NCBI GenBank assembly: GCA_023078685.1
Contig: JALGAS010000002.1
Location: 3,782,001-3,846,000, forward strand
Direction: 5' to 3'
Origin: Neopestalotiopsis rosae
Lineage: Eukaryota; Ascomycota; Sordariomycetes; Amphisphaeriales; Sporocadaceae
DNA: 64,000 bases
Shown: one piece after another, positions 1 to 11,810 of the stretch
Numbering within the stretch: position 1 is the first letter of the stretch
How the letters are laid out: every line of letters begins with the position of its first letter
The notes under the pieces: generated by a model
Databases searched by the model: none
The model's input: the letters and a program-made list of their open reading frames with translations, nothing else
What the model was told of the DNA's origin: nothing
Made by a program: the position numbers and the translations under genes

Positions 1-274
1 CTCTTTTTTCTGCCTACACTGATGGCACCATATTCTACCCGTTTATGATTCCAGGACCCCAGTCCATGCAATATGCCACTCCGCCTGCGTTACTCCATCT
101 TTGCAGCACCGACAAAGGGACGTTCAAGTCAATACAAACTGGCAAAACGATTACTTCTAGGAGTATATCGGGTCGGACACTCTACCATTTCCGTCGCATA
201 ATCTTCAAACCTCTGTTCAACACCTGTTTTGTTTTGCATCTTGTTGCTCTCACAGGAAAGAAGAAAAGATAAAC

Positions 275-2178
275 ATGGAGCTAATTCGAGCTGCATTTTC
301 AATTGCCAGCTATGCCGTTGGCATCGTGGTCATATATGTAAGCAAACCTATGCCGATTAAACTGGATGAATATGACCTGATTAACATGAATATAAGTTTT
401 TGGGGCTCTTCAGCTATCGCCTCTTGCTGCATCCACTGCGCGATTACCCCGGGCCCTTGCTTGCAAAGTTATCAGATGTCTATGCCGGATTTTATGCAGG
501 GAAAATGTCGCTTCATGTCAAGACAAGACAGGATCACCTGAGATTCGGTAAGAAGAGAAGCTTCTCGTGCCCTGCAATTTCGCTGACTGACGACAACATG
601 GACTAGGCCCTGTCTTGCGGTATGGCCCGAACTCGCTCGTCTTCAGCACGCCAAAGGCATTTCAGGGTATGTAAAGACACTCCGATAGGAGGAAGAAGAT
701 AGGGACTATCTGCGCTTTCAATGACGCCTTCTGAACACTCTGACAGATATATACCAAAATCCACGACTGGCCAAGTCGCGTCGATTTGAAAACACAGCCG
801 TGACACCTGGTGTATACAGCCTCTTCAACGTGGTCGATAAGCGCGCGCACAGCTACAAGCGCAAGCTCATAGGCCAGTGTACATCAGAGCGATCAATGAG
901 GATATTCGAGACCTCCATGCTGGAGCAGATTGACATCTTCCTTGGGACCCTGATGGCATCAGCCGGGCAGCCAACCAACATGACGCACTGCTGCAATCGT
1001 CTGGGGATTGACATTGTCTCCCTACTTGCATTCGGCTATCCTCTACATACACAGACAGATCCCAAATATCGCTTCCTCATTGATGCACACGTCTTTGGGA
1101 ATTTCCGGAGCAACTTGTTTGTGCAGTTTCCTTTCCTCAAAGCCACCAAGATATATAGTCTGCTGGAGCGATTGGCCGCCAAGGACGTACGTCGGTATTT
1201 CCAAGCCATCGAAACCATGATTGCCTCTCGAATGGCAGAAGACAAGGACAAGCGCCACGATCTCTATGCCTTGATCGCGGATCAGATCAACCCGGACGGG
1301 GCCTACCCTCACAAGGAGAGCGAAATTTGGGCCGAGGCCGTCTTCTTTTTTCCCGCGGGAGCCGACACGACATCCACGCTGCTTTCCGCCGCCTTCTTCT
1401 ACCTGGCCAAGAACCCGGAGTCGTACAAAATGCTCGCAGAGGAGATACGTGCGACGTTTGAGTCCGGCCGAGACATTAGGGCAGGCCCCAAGCTCGTAGG
1501 CTGCAGCTATCTCCGTGCCTGCATCGACGAGACTTTGCGCATCTCCCCGCCTGGCTCAGGCACATCTTGGAGAGAGTTGTCGGCCGAGGATACCTCGTCG
1601 GAACCTCTCGTCATCGATGGGCGCGTCGTTCCGCCTGGTGTTCAGGTCGGTGTCAACATTTACACCCTGCAGTAAGTATTTGTCCAGTATATTGTTTATG
1701 CTCGTGTCGACTCCAGAAATATATTCCCACACATACATTGATATGAAAATATATCGTCCAAGGTATGTTGTGCTAAACAGATTTACTTGGCAGCCATAAT
1801 GAGGAATACTTCCATAATCCCTTTGTATTCAATCCCTCGCGGTGGCTTGACCCCACGATGTCGGCGAGTCAAAAGAAGGTCATGCAGGACGCATTCGTTC
1901 CCTTTTCCACCGGGGTGCGTAATTGTCCCGGAAAGCCCATGGCGTACCAAGAGGTCAGTCTCGCGCTAGCGAAGACATTTTGGTATTTCGATTTTGAACT
2001 GGCGCCCGGGAAAGAGGGCCAGCTCGGAGGAGGTGATCCCAGCTTCGGCGTGGGACGGGAGAGGCAAGATGAGTACCAGATATACGATATTATCGCGGCG
2101 ACCCACGATGGACCCAATCTGGTGTTCAAAACACGCGGAGACCTGTATAAGGACATAGAGAAGCATGCACAACAGTAA
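275..2178 (+). CDS. cytochrome P450 monooxygenase (microsomal, class II)
   Basis: Five exons give a 527-residue P450: 275-337, 397-547, 607-666, 747-1671 and 1794-2178. All introns are GT-AG (59, 59, 80 and 122 nt). The N-terminus is a hydrophobic membrane anchor followed by the YRLLLHPLRDYPGP hinge typical of fungal P450s. The I-helix AGADTT motif is near residues 295-300, the K-helix ETLR at 353-356, and the haem loop FSTGVRNCPG carries the ligand Cys444. All parts needed for activity are present. It should sit in the ER membrane and take electrons from cytochrome P450 reductase. It neighbours an oxoamine synthase, a ketoreductase and an exporter, so oxidation of a secondary metabolite is the likely role (inference); the substrate is unknown. 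The start ATG at 275 is preceded by AAAC and gives a proper anchor. Confidence 0.93.
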
Positions 2179-2417
2179 GAGTGCGATAGATGCAATCAAG
2201 GAATTTTGTGTGCGGCAGATCCAGAACGATATCCACGATTGATGTTGTGAAAGGTACATATTTCAAGAGAGAACATAACACCGAGAGAAAAAGAAGAGAA
2301 ACAGCAAATCTCCGGGGTTTAACAGATAAACACATAAGTTTTGGGATTACAAATAGTCTGATTGCAGCTACGTAGTATCAGCTATGGGGAAAAGCAGAAA
2401 ATCAACCCTCTCTCTCA

Positions 2418-4023
2418 TTAAACGCGTTGCTCCCATGGCACTGGATATTTTGTTCCCTGCCGCATGGTGTCCCTGTCCTGGTCCTCAGCGCTATATCCGA
2501 ACTGGGTTGTACGCAAAATAGAGTGCGAAGACACGCTTCTAGCATGTATCATATCGCCCTTACTAACATCCGGCCCAGCGGGGCTGCCTGCTTCAGGATC
2601 CCAAGAATTCAAGTCTTGAAGCAGCACGCCGTCAGCCGGTATCTTCTGGTAACTCCGAGTCTGCGCGAAAGAGCTCTGGGGAGAGGACTTCGCACCCGCT
2701 TCGCTTGCTTGATGCAAATTCGGTGCCGAGGAGAGTGCCTGCGACCGTGATTGCGACCGTGATCGCCATGAGGCGAGCAGGTTGGACAGCGGATTCTTCT
2801 CCGTCACGATCTTTCGAAAGGAGGGTATACAGTAGACGAGAATGACGCAGGTCATCTCTGCGAGCGCCCAGAGTGACATGGCCGAGATTGTATATGTCGT
2901 GTCGTCCGATCTGTAATATGTCACGGTTGCCGCCAATCGGAAAGCGCCCGCAATCAAGGCCCTATATCACGTATGACGCATCAGTATCGCCAAAGTCGTG
3001 GTTGTTTATGGTCATTGATTACTCACAGAATACCCATGGTGAATATGATGGAGAGGCCGATTCGTTTCTTGAGAGACATATTCAGGCCCCAGATTATGCT
3101 CTGCGGCAGCAGTATGATGACAAGGTGCGACACAAGATTGATGCTGGCCGAGACGACATCTAACAATCGTCGGTCATTGAAACAGGTACCAGGTATCAAT
3201 GGGTTGTAAATCCTTTCGTGCGGTCTGCAAGAGAGATTTACTACAATAAAAGAAGTGCAGTAGAATATAACGTTGAGCCATAAGATGATTTGGCTTGCGA
3301 TCTAATGATTCAAGTTAGCTGAGTTAAAAGATTAGTAGCACCATTATTAGAGGTCTCTTTACCCAAAATAATCCACGGGTGCCCTTTGGGACAAAGATTC
3401 GCATCCACTCCAGGAGAATTGCAACTTTGAGAAACATGATGGCGATAGAGTAAAACGCTGGAGCGAGCGCAACGATCTGGGCTCTGTCAGCTATCTTCTT
3501 ACTCGTACTTTCGACGAAGACATTTCCCTAGTATGGATGCTCTAAACGACTTACAAATCCAAAGTGTGGCAGATCCCTTACACGCACATCCCATTGGTGA
3601 ACGAAGAAACCGGTGAAATCATACAAGACGTATCCACAGACCACGAAGGCCACGAAAAGTAACTGCATTATTTTATGTCAGAATCAAGTCCTAGTACGAT
3701 CCGGGCTGTGTGATGTTGTTTACATATGCGACAAATGCGAGATCTGCGACGATTTAGTCAAAAGAAAATGTCCACGCGCAAGGTTCAATCTTACAATCTT
3801 CTAAGAACACTCTCTTCAGCACAATGACTCTCGAATAGATTCGCAACACGGCAGCAATAGTTGCAACTATCAAACATATCGTCATAGCGGCGAGCGCTAC
3901 GGGGTTATCGTTCGGCGGATGGTCGAAATTCGGCGTAAGCCCATTTGGGGGCGCCAGAGCTGGTCCATTGAGAATTGCTTCCTGCTGATCTGGCGGCAGC
4001 AGACCGATCTGGTCAAGAGACAT
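2418..4023 (-). pseudogene. fungal rhodopsin-like (PTH11-related) integral membrane protein, probably frameshifted
   Basis: Minus-strand exons read as one multi-pass membrane protein of the fungal rhodopsin/PTH11-like superfamily: 4023-3795, 3662-3555, 3476-3363, 3301-3027 and 2961-2418. The N-terminus carries a GPALAPPNG segment and a first TM ending LRIYSR. Further TMs follow, and the tail after the last TM (about 150 residues) is Ser/Arg-rich. Four of the five exons join in frame. The first two do not: exon 1 ends one base into a codon after the family's ED motif at a good GTAAGA donor, while exon 2 must be read from the first base after its CAG acceptor. About two bases seem missing at the donor, where EDY is expected. 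Either the gene is broken, an unusual splice site is used, or there is a sequence error. Start 4023 is chosen over 4059 because homologous proteins start near MSxDQ. It is convergent with the P450 (239 bp apart) and divergent from the oxoamine synthase. In intact members the role is thought to be sensing or receptor-like. Confidence 0.7.
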
Positions 4024-4785
4024 GATGAAGATGATAGGAAAGAAAATAGTTTCGGTCAAGATTGCGAAAGAACGCTATGGATTGATCGGTCTGTTAATGA
4101 GTCGAGGTCGAGCGTCCGAGATGCCTGGCTTGTCCGACTCGAAAGAAAACGCCTCACTACAAAAAGGGGAAACCAGATTCAAAGAAAAAGAATCTTCAGA
4201 CCGTTCTCATCTCGGCCTCGTTATTGGAATCCTGCTTGGGTGACACGGAAAGTAAGATGTGCATAACCAGGTTGCATCCATCCCGAGAAAGGATTATGGG
4301 GTGCGTAGCACTGCAGAGCGGTACGGCCCCAGAAGGATTTCACGGACGGCGCATACTGAGGTGTGTGATTATCAGCTGGTGATGTCCTGCGGCAGGATTG
4401 AGGCGCGTCTGGTGCATGCATTGGGCTGGATGAAAGTGCCACTGAACGGCATTGCAAACGCACCAATGAGCTGCAGCTCTGCTGACGCACTTTTCTTACT
4501 ATGCAGTATGATCCGTCACCCAACCCGATATCACAGGCATGCAAAGTGACCAACGAGGAATTGAGTAACAAGGAATTTAGAAGCGGATGAGAAGTAAAAA
4601 TATGACATTGCATCACCGTCACTCTGTGTGCAGGGTATAGCGGCTATGAGTATAACTGCCGAAACGGCCAGCCAAAAAGTACGTGTAACGTCACGAGCTA
4701 GAGCCTGTTTGGACGAATATAACCTCACATTCCAAGCTGAATTGTGTCCAGCCTCTTGGATTCGATACATGCGAAACCTATCACA
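4024..4785. promoter_or_regulatory. shared divergent upstream region of membrane protein and AONS genes
   Basis: This 762-bp gap separates two divergently transcribed cluster genes, so it must contain both promoters. I see no convincing coding potential and no clear repeated operator. A bidirectional control region is expected for co-regulated cluster genes (inference). Confidence 0.5.
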
Positions 4786-6301
4786 ATGTACTCGGACGTA
4801 GTCATCAAAGCATGGAGTGATGATCAGCGGCTCCAGAGCTCGTTGAGAAAGCAACAACCAGCCTTCTATCGGAACATAGAGCAAGCCCTGGATATTCGTC
4901 GCCAGGGTCATTATCTCATTGGACTCAAGCCTCGATGGGATCAGAATGTTGTCGACTTCACCACCTGCGACTTTCTTTCACTGTCCCGATCCGGCCGGGT
5001 CCGTGAAGCCTTCATGGCCGAGTTGGCAAGATATCCGGACTTTGACCTAAGTGCCTCGGGTTCACGAATCCAGTATGGGAATTATGACTACCTAGTGCAG
5101 GCAGAGAAAGACATTGCAGAATTTCACGGAGTTGAAACGGCGTTTCTCACGCCGTCGGGCTTCGCCGCCAACGTCGGTGTGCTCTCGGGCGTTCCACTGC
5201 CCGGCGACGCCATCGTCTACGACGCACTCGTGCATGCAAGCAGCCATGAGGGATTCCATCTCAGTCTCGCCGAGCACAAGCTACCATTCAGGCATAACGA
5301 CGTGGAATCGTTCCGGAGTGTATTGCAGACACTCAAGGCCACACAGCCCGCATTTGAAAAAGGAACGCGTTCCATTCTCATCTGCGTCGAATCCATCTAC
5401 AGCATGGATGGAGATGTTTGCCCTCTACAAGCGCTCCTCGAGATCGCCAAGGATGAATTTCCACAAGGCAATGCGCAATTCCTCGTCGACGAGGCTCACA
5501 GCCTTGGTGTCATTGGGGATAAGGGCCGGGGCTTGGTGTCGCTGTTGGGGCTGGAAAAGGATATCGCCATCAGAGTAAACGTCGCAAGCAAGGCATTAGG
5601 GTCATCGGGAGGCAAGTTCGCTACATAAACACCTGAGACGTTACGCCGTCGGCTAATTATTCTTTCAGGAATCGTTCTTTGCAATCAAAGTATACGATTC
5701 ATGTTATTAAATTTTGCACGATCCATCACTTTCAGTGGTGCACCGTCTTTTCCTATGGTTGCCTCCATAAGAGCTGGATACAAATTATTGATGAGCGGCG
5801 AAACTTGTGAGGTGCGTAAGAAATAAGAGACAACATCATGACGTCCAACACTGACTGACTCATGGATAACAGGCGCAAGACCAGATTCAACGCAACGTCA
5901 AGCACTTTTTCCAGGCCATAACCTCTCACCCAGTATGGGAGGAGGCTAGCGAAGAGCGCATACTCTGGATTCCCCTTCTCGAGGGTTGGGAGCAACGTCC
6001 ATACCAAACGCATATCATCCCGCTCCGCACCCGTCCACGACACGAGCAATACTTGTTCTTCCAGCTGCTCCTCAACAACATGAATGCATACCCGATGGCC
6101 TTTCCCGTCGTGCCAAAAGGCGAGTCCCGTGTTCGCCTCGTTATTCACGCGCATAATACGCTGGAGCAGGTGGATGCCTTGGTATCGACGATCTGCGACT
6201 GGGCTCGCGAGATGCTAGAGATCGAGCACGGTGATACGGAGCATGATCTTCCCAGTGCCGCGCGAAAAGTGTACGCAGCACAGGCTTTTTTAGATTCATG
6301 A
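4786..6301 (+). CDS. alpha-oxoamine synthase (8-amino-7-oxononanoate synthase / serine palmitoyltransferase-like, PLP-dependent)
   Basis: Three exons encode 465 residues: 4786-5611, 5669-5811 and 5873-6301. The protein belongs to the PLP fold-type I oxoamine synthases, which condense an amino acid with an acyl thioester and lose CO2. Visible landmarks are the glycine-rich SGSRIQYGNYDYL region, TPSGFAANVGVLSG, the PLP-contacting DEAHSLGVIG near residue 235, and the Schiff-base lysine in ASKALGSSGG at about residue 269. Length matches BioF/KAPA synthases. No transmembrane helix and no C-terminal peroxisomal SKL-type signal (it ends AFLDS) is visible. The first intron is GC-AG: the donor reads AG|GCAAGT at 5612 and the branch-like CTAAT lies before the CAG at 5668. 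The second is GT-AG. ATG 4786 is the first in-frame ATG. It is convergent with a ketosphinganine-reductase-like SDR, so the pair could make a 2-amino-3-hydroxy (sphinganine-like) head group. A biotin-pathway role is the main alternative. Confidence 0.9.
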
Positions 6302-6626
6302 TGGAATGCACATGTTGTATTCTCCGCCCATGGCTTGTTTTGGCGTAGCCGCCCAGGAGGATGTCATGATGTTCTGTGACTCAGGCTTCATATACTATCA
6401 TCAATAACAGAATGTTTCCTAGTTTGTTTGGTTTGGCTTTGCCTTACAATGTGTACTAGTTGCTTAATACAAATGCGACTCATCAACCAACACTCCACAT
6501 AGGCAAGAAGAGTTAGGTGCACCATTTGGACAATTAGTAAAAGTTATAATATGCACCAGACTACGTAGAAAAAAAAATCAACCGGACAACATTCCATTCA
6601 TCTCGATGGTCGGCCAAAGTACCCTA
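6302..6626. other. convergent 3' intergenic region
   Basis: This 325-bp gap lies between two converging genes and holds only their 3' untranslated regions. It is AT-rich and I see no coding signal. Confidence 0.6.
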
Positions 6627-7878
6627 CTACCTATATACATTATCCTCTCGACATTGCCTCTCTATGTCTCTCCTGACGAAGGGGAACACAATAAAGCTAG
6701 CCAAGAATGCCGTGATTGAATCAAAGATGCCCCATCCTCTCTTTGGCGAAGATCCTATCATGTTGGCCCATAGCAGCTGCGGGACAAGCTGCCGATCCAT
6801 GACGGCAAAATCATGACTCCTTTCCACCGCGGCGACAACGTCCCGCGCAATCTGCTGCGGGTACGGGAACCTCTTCTCGAGGTCCGCCAGGTCGCCGTCG
6901 GTCTCTTCGATGCGCTTGGTCAGCCCGGGCTTGTGCTCTAGCTCTTCGAGGAGGCTGGGCGTGATAAAGTTGTGCGCAAAGACGCACTGCACGACGTAGA
7001 GGGACTTGGGTCCCGAGTAGCGCATCACCTCTAGGCGCATGGTGTCTGCGAGTGCCCTTTGCGCGGCCTTGGCGGCTGGGAGAGCAAAGTAAGCCAAATA
7101 CCAAAAGGGGGTCGTAGAATACAAAGCAGTCCGATGGGTGAGCTTTACCTGTGTACGCAATACTACCTGGAATAGGGACCAAGGAAGCAGTGCTGTTCAT
7201 GAAGATGATCCTGCGAACTCGAGGTTTTCCTGGAACGTCGGCTGTCTGGTCATCGTCCGTCCAGCGCTTCAAGATTGCTTGCGCTGGATACAGACTCGTG
7301 TAATAATTATTGGCCATACAACGCTCGATAGTGTCGGACTCAAGATCAACAAGAAAACCTCCCTCCGTGGGTATTCCGCCGGCCAAGCAGTATAACGTGT
7401 TCGGTATGTGTGGAAGCGAGCTGAATATCGAGTGAGCCTTATTGGTTGTCAGTATCCCTTCAGTGTAAAATGTATCACGCTGGTTATTAGGATTGTGAAT
7501 TCACGTTGGATGCGATAGCCATATCACACGCCACAGTATCTACTCTTTGTGATTCATCTCTTCTCTCAGCGAGTAGTTCACTTTGCGCCATATCTAGCGT
7601 TTCTTGCCTGCGGGCAGATATGGTGATATGAGCTCCTGCTGTGGGTTAGAGGGCATTGATTTTGTCATGTACCTGTCTTGATGCGGTCTATGAAGTAGCA
7701 TACCTCGAGCCACCAAGATATTGGCTATTTCTCTTCCTATACCGGTAGATCCACCAACGATGAAAACATCCTGGCCTCATTAGCAATCATCTCTTGGCCG
7801 TGCAGTAGTCTGATTAGTGAAATCCAGAAATTGAATACGTACATCTGGATCTGAGGTGGCTGCGCGCTTCATGTTCAT
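6627..7878 (-). CDS. short-chain dehydrogenase/reductase, 3-ketosphinganine reductase (TSC10/KDSR) type
   Basis: Five minus-strand exons join cleanly in frame to give 323 residues: 7878-7843, 7770-7704, 7635-7505, 7437-7149 and 7075-6627. The Rossmann motif VGGSTGIG lies near residues 17-24. The catalytic set is Ser160, Tyr173 and Lys177 (YTAAK), split by the last intron. The segment MANNYYTSLYPAQAILK matches the NNY helix of KDSR-like enzymes. A C-terminal hydrophobic helix (about residues 291-308, IFDSITAFLASFIVFPFV) followed by basic RRDIER is characteristic of membrane-anchored 3-ketosphinganine reductases. The family reduces the 3-keto group made by an oxoamine synthase, using NADPH, facing the cytosol at the ER. 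Its neighbour is just such a synthase. It could also be the cell's general TSC10, but the cluster setting suggests a dedicated paralogue. ATG 7878 is followed by a second in-frame ATG at 7872. Confidence 0.87.
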
Positions 7879-8717
7879 TATTGCCTGCTCTGTGCCCAAT
7901 TGCAAGAATCATGAAATAGGTACTATTCGGTATCACCTCCAGATGGCCTGGTCTGACGACGAGCGAGCAGCACCTGCATACAAGCCTGACTTGGCGGCTT
8001 CTACACAAAATATCAAGTTCCGTGCGAGACAGGCGACATTTTTGGGGGCTAGAGCAGTACTTCATACATTTGCCGAGCATGCACTGATGACCCCATCTTT
8101 GTCGATCCTGTTCTCAGCCCATGCAAGTGGGTAGCCAATGATTTCCAATTCCTTTTCCCTACCTTTCTCTTCGCTTTCTCACATTCCTGCATAAGTGTCT
8201 ACAGAGCCAAGCAGCCAATAAGCGCCCAGGGCACTAAGAATAGATCTTCCTCCCGACCTGACGGCCCGCCACCCGTGCACACCAACTTTTGAAGGAACTG
8301 TACGGCCCTTCTGGATCCTGCTGGCTCTAGATATGCAGTTTTTCAAGCCTCACACCTGGTGTATGCATACTCGTCGCTTACCCGAATGTAACAGTAACGC
8401 TCCTGCGTGCATTGAGTCTAGACTGGGGAGTGAACATAACCACTAGTCGCAGAAAAGATGATCAAGCCTTGACACCTTTTGTTTATCATTCGACTTCCTG
8501 CAAGCCTTGGAGGGCGGCAATCACGGCTAATCAGAAGAGTGATTTCTGGCATGCAAGACTTCACGCGAGTCCCTCAGGAATTTTAATCAGATACTCTAAT
8601 TCGTTTTCTGGACGCCTATTACGACGTGCTCAATATAAGTTGTAATATTACGCGTAACTTCTGGCCTCATCAATAAATCCAAGATTCGAGGGGACTGTCT
8701 ATTAATAAATGGTGTTG
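7879..8717. other. intergenic, no gene seen
   Basis: This 839-bp stretch holds the promoter side of the SDR gene and the 3' end of the MFS gene, which lie in the same orientation. No convincing coding region or RNA gene was seen. Confidence 0.55.
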
Positions 8718-10519
8718 TCAAGTAGATGTATCTAAGCCCTGTCTACCGACTTCGTCTATCTCCAATGTCAATTCTTCAATAAACAGTGTTGCGAAAAGTC
8801 CCAGGCCAGAAACAACCGTCACTATGATATTTGATATTAGTATCGGCTTCCAAAAAGAGTTATAGTTTATTGCTTACTGGCTATCCAAACGGCCTGAAAG
8901 GACTTTTGATAGACATCAATAAGACCGTCAAGCGATGCAGCGGGTATATCCAAGGTCATCAGAGCCGGGATAAAGCTGACCGCCTGGCTCGCATCTTCGA
9001 GAACTCGAGCAGACTCAGGCAGAGGACCGATGGCAGTGATTTGCTTGTGGAATGCGGAATGAAATGCGGTTGAGCCAATGGCGAGGCCTACCAGACCTCC
9101 AAACAGCCGAAACACAACGAGCATGCCAACCGTGAGGCCCGTGTCGTCGACATTGACAGCGCTTGCGCTCGCCTGGACGGGGATTTGTATGCCAGTGAAA
9201 AGTGTCCCGGCACCAACGCCTAACATGGCTTGGAAAGCGTAGGCCTCGGCACGGGAGGTGTCCTTACCGACCAGACACCATACGCCGAGAAAGGTCGTTG
9301 TCAGCACCCAGCCTGCGACCAACAGCAGACGATAACGTCGCGTGATTTCCACAATGATCGGGGCGACGAAGCTGAATCCAACAACCAGAGCGCATACAGG
9401 CAGTGTTGATATGCCTGCTTGCAAGGGCGCCTCGAGAAATACAGCCTGGAAGAATAGAGGCAAGTAGAGAAGCATCGTGTATAAAATCAAGCCGTGGATG
9501 AAACCCGTAATGAAGGACGCATTACTCGTTCTGCTAGAAAATATACGACGGGGCATCAATGCCTCTTTCAAGCTCGAGTTCCTCTCATGAAGTCCGAACA
9601 CGACGAGAACCAAGACCCCTATGACAAGCAGCAAGATGGTCCTCCACGAAGACCAGGGGTACAGCGCATTGGCCCAGCTGAGAGGCAGAGCAATGGCAGA
9701 AGCTCCAAAGGCAAACATTGACATGCCTAGCCAATCCAAGCGGCGGACTTTCTCGTTAAAAGGCATTAAGATGGGCTTTAGGCGCAAGAAGAAGAAGGCC
9801 AGGACAAAGGCTACTCCGACGATGGGTAGGTTGATCCATCCGATCCACCTCCAATCCACAAACTCGCTAAAGACGGCACCGAGAATGGGCCCTGAAACGG
9901 TGCCGAGGGCGATGAAGATGGCCAGCAAGCCAATATATTTGGGGCGTTCTCTCAGAGTCGTAATGTCGGCCAATATGATCTCTTCGAGGACGTCGAGACC
10001 ACCAGCCCCGAGTCCCTGTATCAACCGACCTATTATGAGGACAATCATACTGTCTGCCGTTGCGAAGACAATAGCACCGATCATAAATAGGATCATCGAG
10101 GCATATAGTGGTTGCTTTCTGCCGAGCACATCTGAGACGCTCACGTAGATGGGCTGAGTGATCGCGACTCCAAGTATGAAGGAGATACTGGCCCAGAAGG
10201 ACTCGAGCGTGGTACCTCCTAGGTGACTAGTGATAACCTATGCTGGCAGCTTCAGCAAGATGCCCTCTCTGAGTTGTACACTATTCCATTCGCACTTACT
10301 TACCGGCAATGCTATCGCAAGCGAGGTTGCGTCCCACGATGTGATTAAGCTCAACATACCAAGAGCTAATAGCGACATATAAAAGGAGGCTGGCTTGGTG
10401 GCCTTTTTTGGCGTCAATCCTCGCGAAGAAGTGGCACCATCGTGAGTAGACACGGCATCATGGTTGCCATCACGGCGTTCATCCAGGATAGGATCCGCGA
10501 TTGCTACAATGGGCTCCAT
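8718..10519 (-). CDS. MFS multidrug/metabolite exporter (DHA2, 14-TM type)
   Basis: Three exons encode 559 residues: 10519-10304, 10237-8878 and 8821-8718. After a roughly 45-residue cytosolic N-terminus the first helix contains SLLALGMLSLITSWDATSLAIALP. The antiporter signature region includes VSDVLGRKQPLY, then GRLIQGLGAGG, then GTVSGPILGAVFSEFVDWRWIGWINLP, all hallmarks of the drug:H+ antiporter family. Total length and hydrophobic segments fit 14 helices. The last short exon completes the terminal helix with SGLGLFATLFIEEL. In fungal clusters such transporters export the product or protect the producer; that role is inferred from position here. Upstream lies about 1.3 kb without genes, which may mark the right edge of the cluster. 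Confidence 0.92.
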
Positions 10520-11810
10520 GGCAACGTTTCCCTCACGGTGCTCGCATTTGCGAAGCTTCTAAGTGGAAGAATAACAGAGTTGGGCTCCAATAATGAATTA
10601 TGTGAGGACCCCTTCGGTCGCGTGATGCGCGCGTCGAAATTAGAAAACGTAATCAAGAGCAATTGAGGTCATGGAGGTGCAAGTGAAAAATGCTACGATC
10701 GGCGTGCTGCGCCGTGGCGATCAATGTCTCAACGTACCGGTGAACGGGTGTGTGAATAATGTGCCGTGGGGGTTTGGAACTTACCTGCCTTACCAAGGTG
10801 TTGGTGTAAAGGACTTTTGGTCTGATGGGCGCGGTTGGCTGTGTTGTATTACAGTGGCTGGCAGTGTGACCGCGAATGCGCTGAGCGTTGCAGCCTCATG
10901 CATGGTGTGATTGTTTTTGTCGCTCTGGCACCAACACTTGCGGTACATATTCCTACGGTAGATTATAGATACCTGTTGACGTGTCAAAAGACCGGCGATG
11001 CGACGTACCGATGGCCCCCAACTCGATCAAAGACCCCCAAATTACCCCAGGTTCAGGGGCCTTGCGAAGGATGCCAACCTTGGACTGAACGGCGACCATA
11101 TACATACTCTTTACATCGTCAGCGAATGTACACGCATATGAATTCATGATTTCTATTTGTGCCCGAGGCGACTGCAGGATGATCGCTTGCCCGCGAGACC
11201 CGGACGTATGCCTGCGGAGAGACACTGAATCTCTTTTGCGGGACAGTGAGATCGGTATGGGCAACCTCGGTGTCGTCAGACGATTCGTTCTTACGCAGGT
11301 ATTCTTTTCAAAGAATTCCGATCGCCGCAAGGCGCAAGTATAGGTATGTGAGAGTCGAAGATTTCGTAAGCATTAGCAAGGGCCAGTTGGTCAAATGTCG
11401 CCTGTAATACCAAGAAACTGAGTTATGCGGTGTTGATGCTCAATCACTCATTTTAATTAAATGTCCACACCGAAACATCTTGACATCTACGATTTTGCAA
11501 AAAAACCCATTTCAATACGAGCTAAGCACGGGGACGACCAACTATGCGCATTGTATTATTTGAATATGCTCAATCGCTTTCATTCGCCTATAAAGTTGCT
11601 CAATACCAAAATGGTATTCTTGAGCCATTATGCCCAGAACTCCGGAAATCATTACGCAGTCCCAAGTCTTTTTGTTCCCGCATCTCTACGCCATGCTTCT
11701 TCATTGCGTCTCTTCTTTTTGACCGACCACGGGGTATAACTACACCTTATAACGCTTTCCCCCAAGCCGCCAGCATTACAGTCAGGTTCAGTTGAGAATT
11801 CATGCGACAT
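10520..11810. other. intergenic, probable cluster boundary
   Basis: This 1.29-kb stretch has no gene that I can support. It contains the MFS promoter and the 3' region of HAS1. Short open frames here have no recognisable protein character. Confidence 0.5.
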
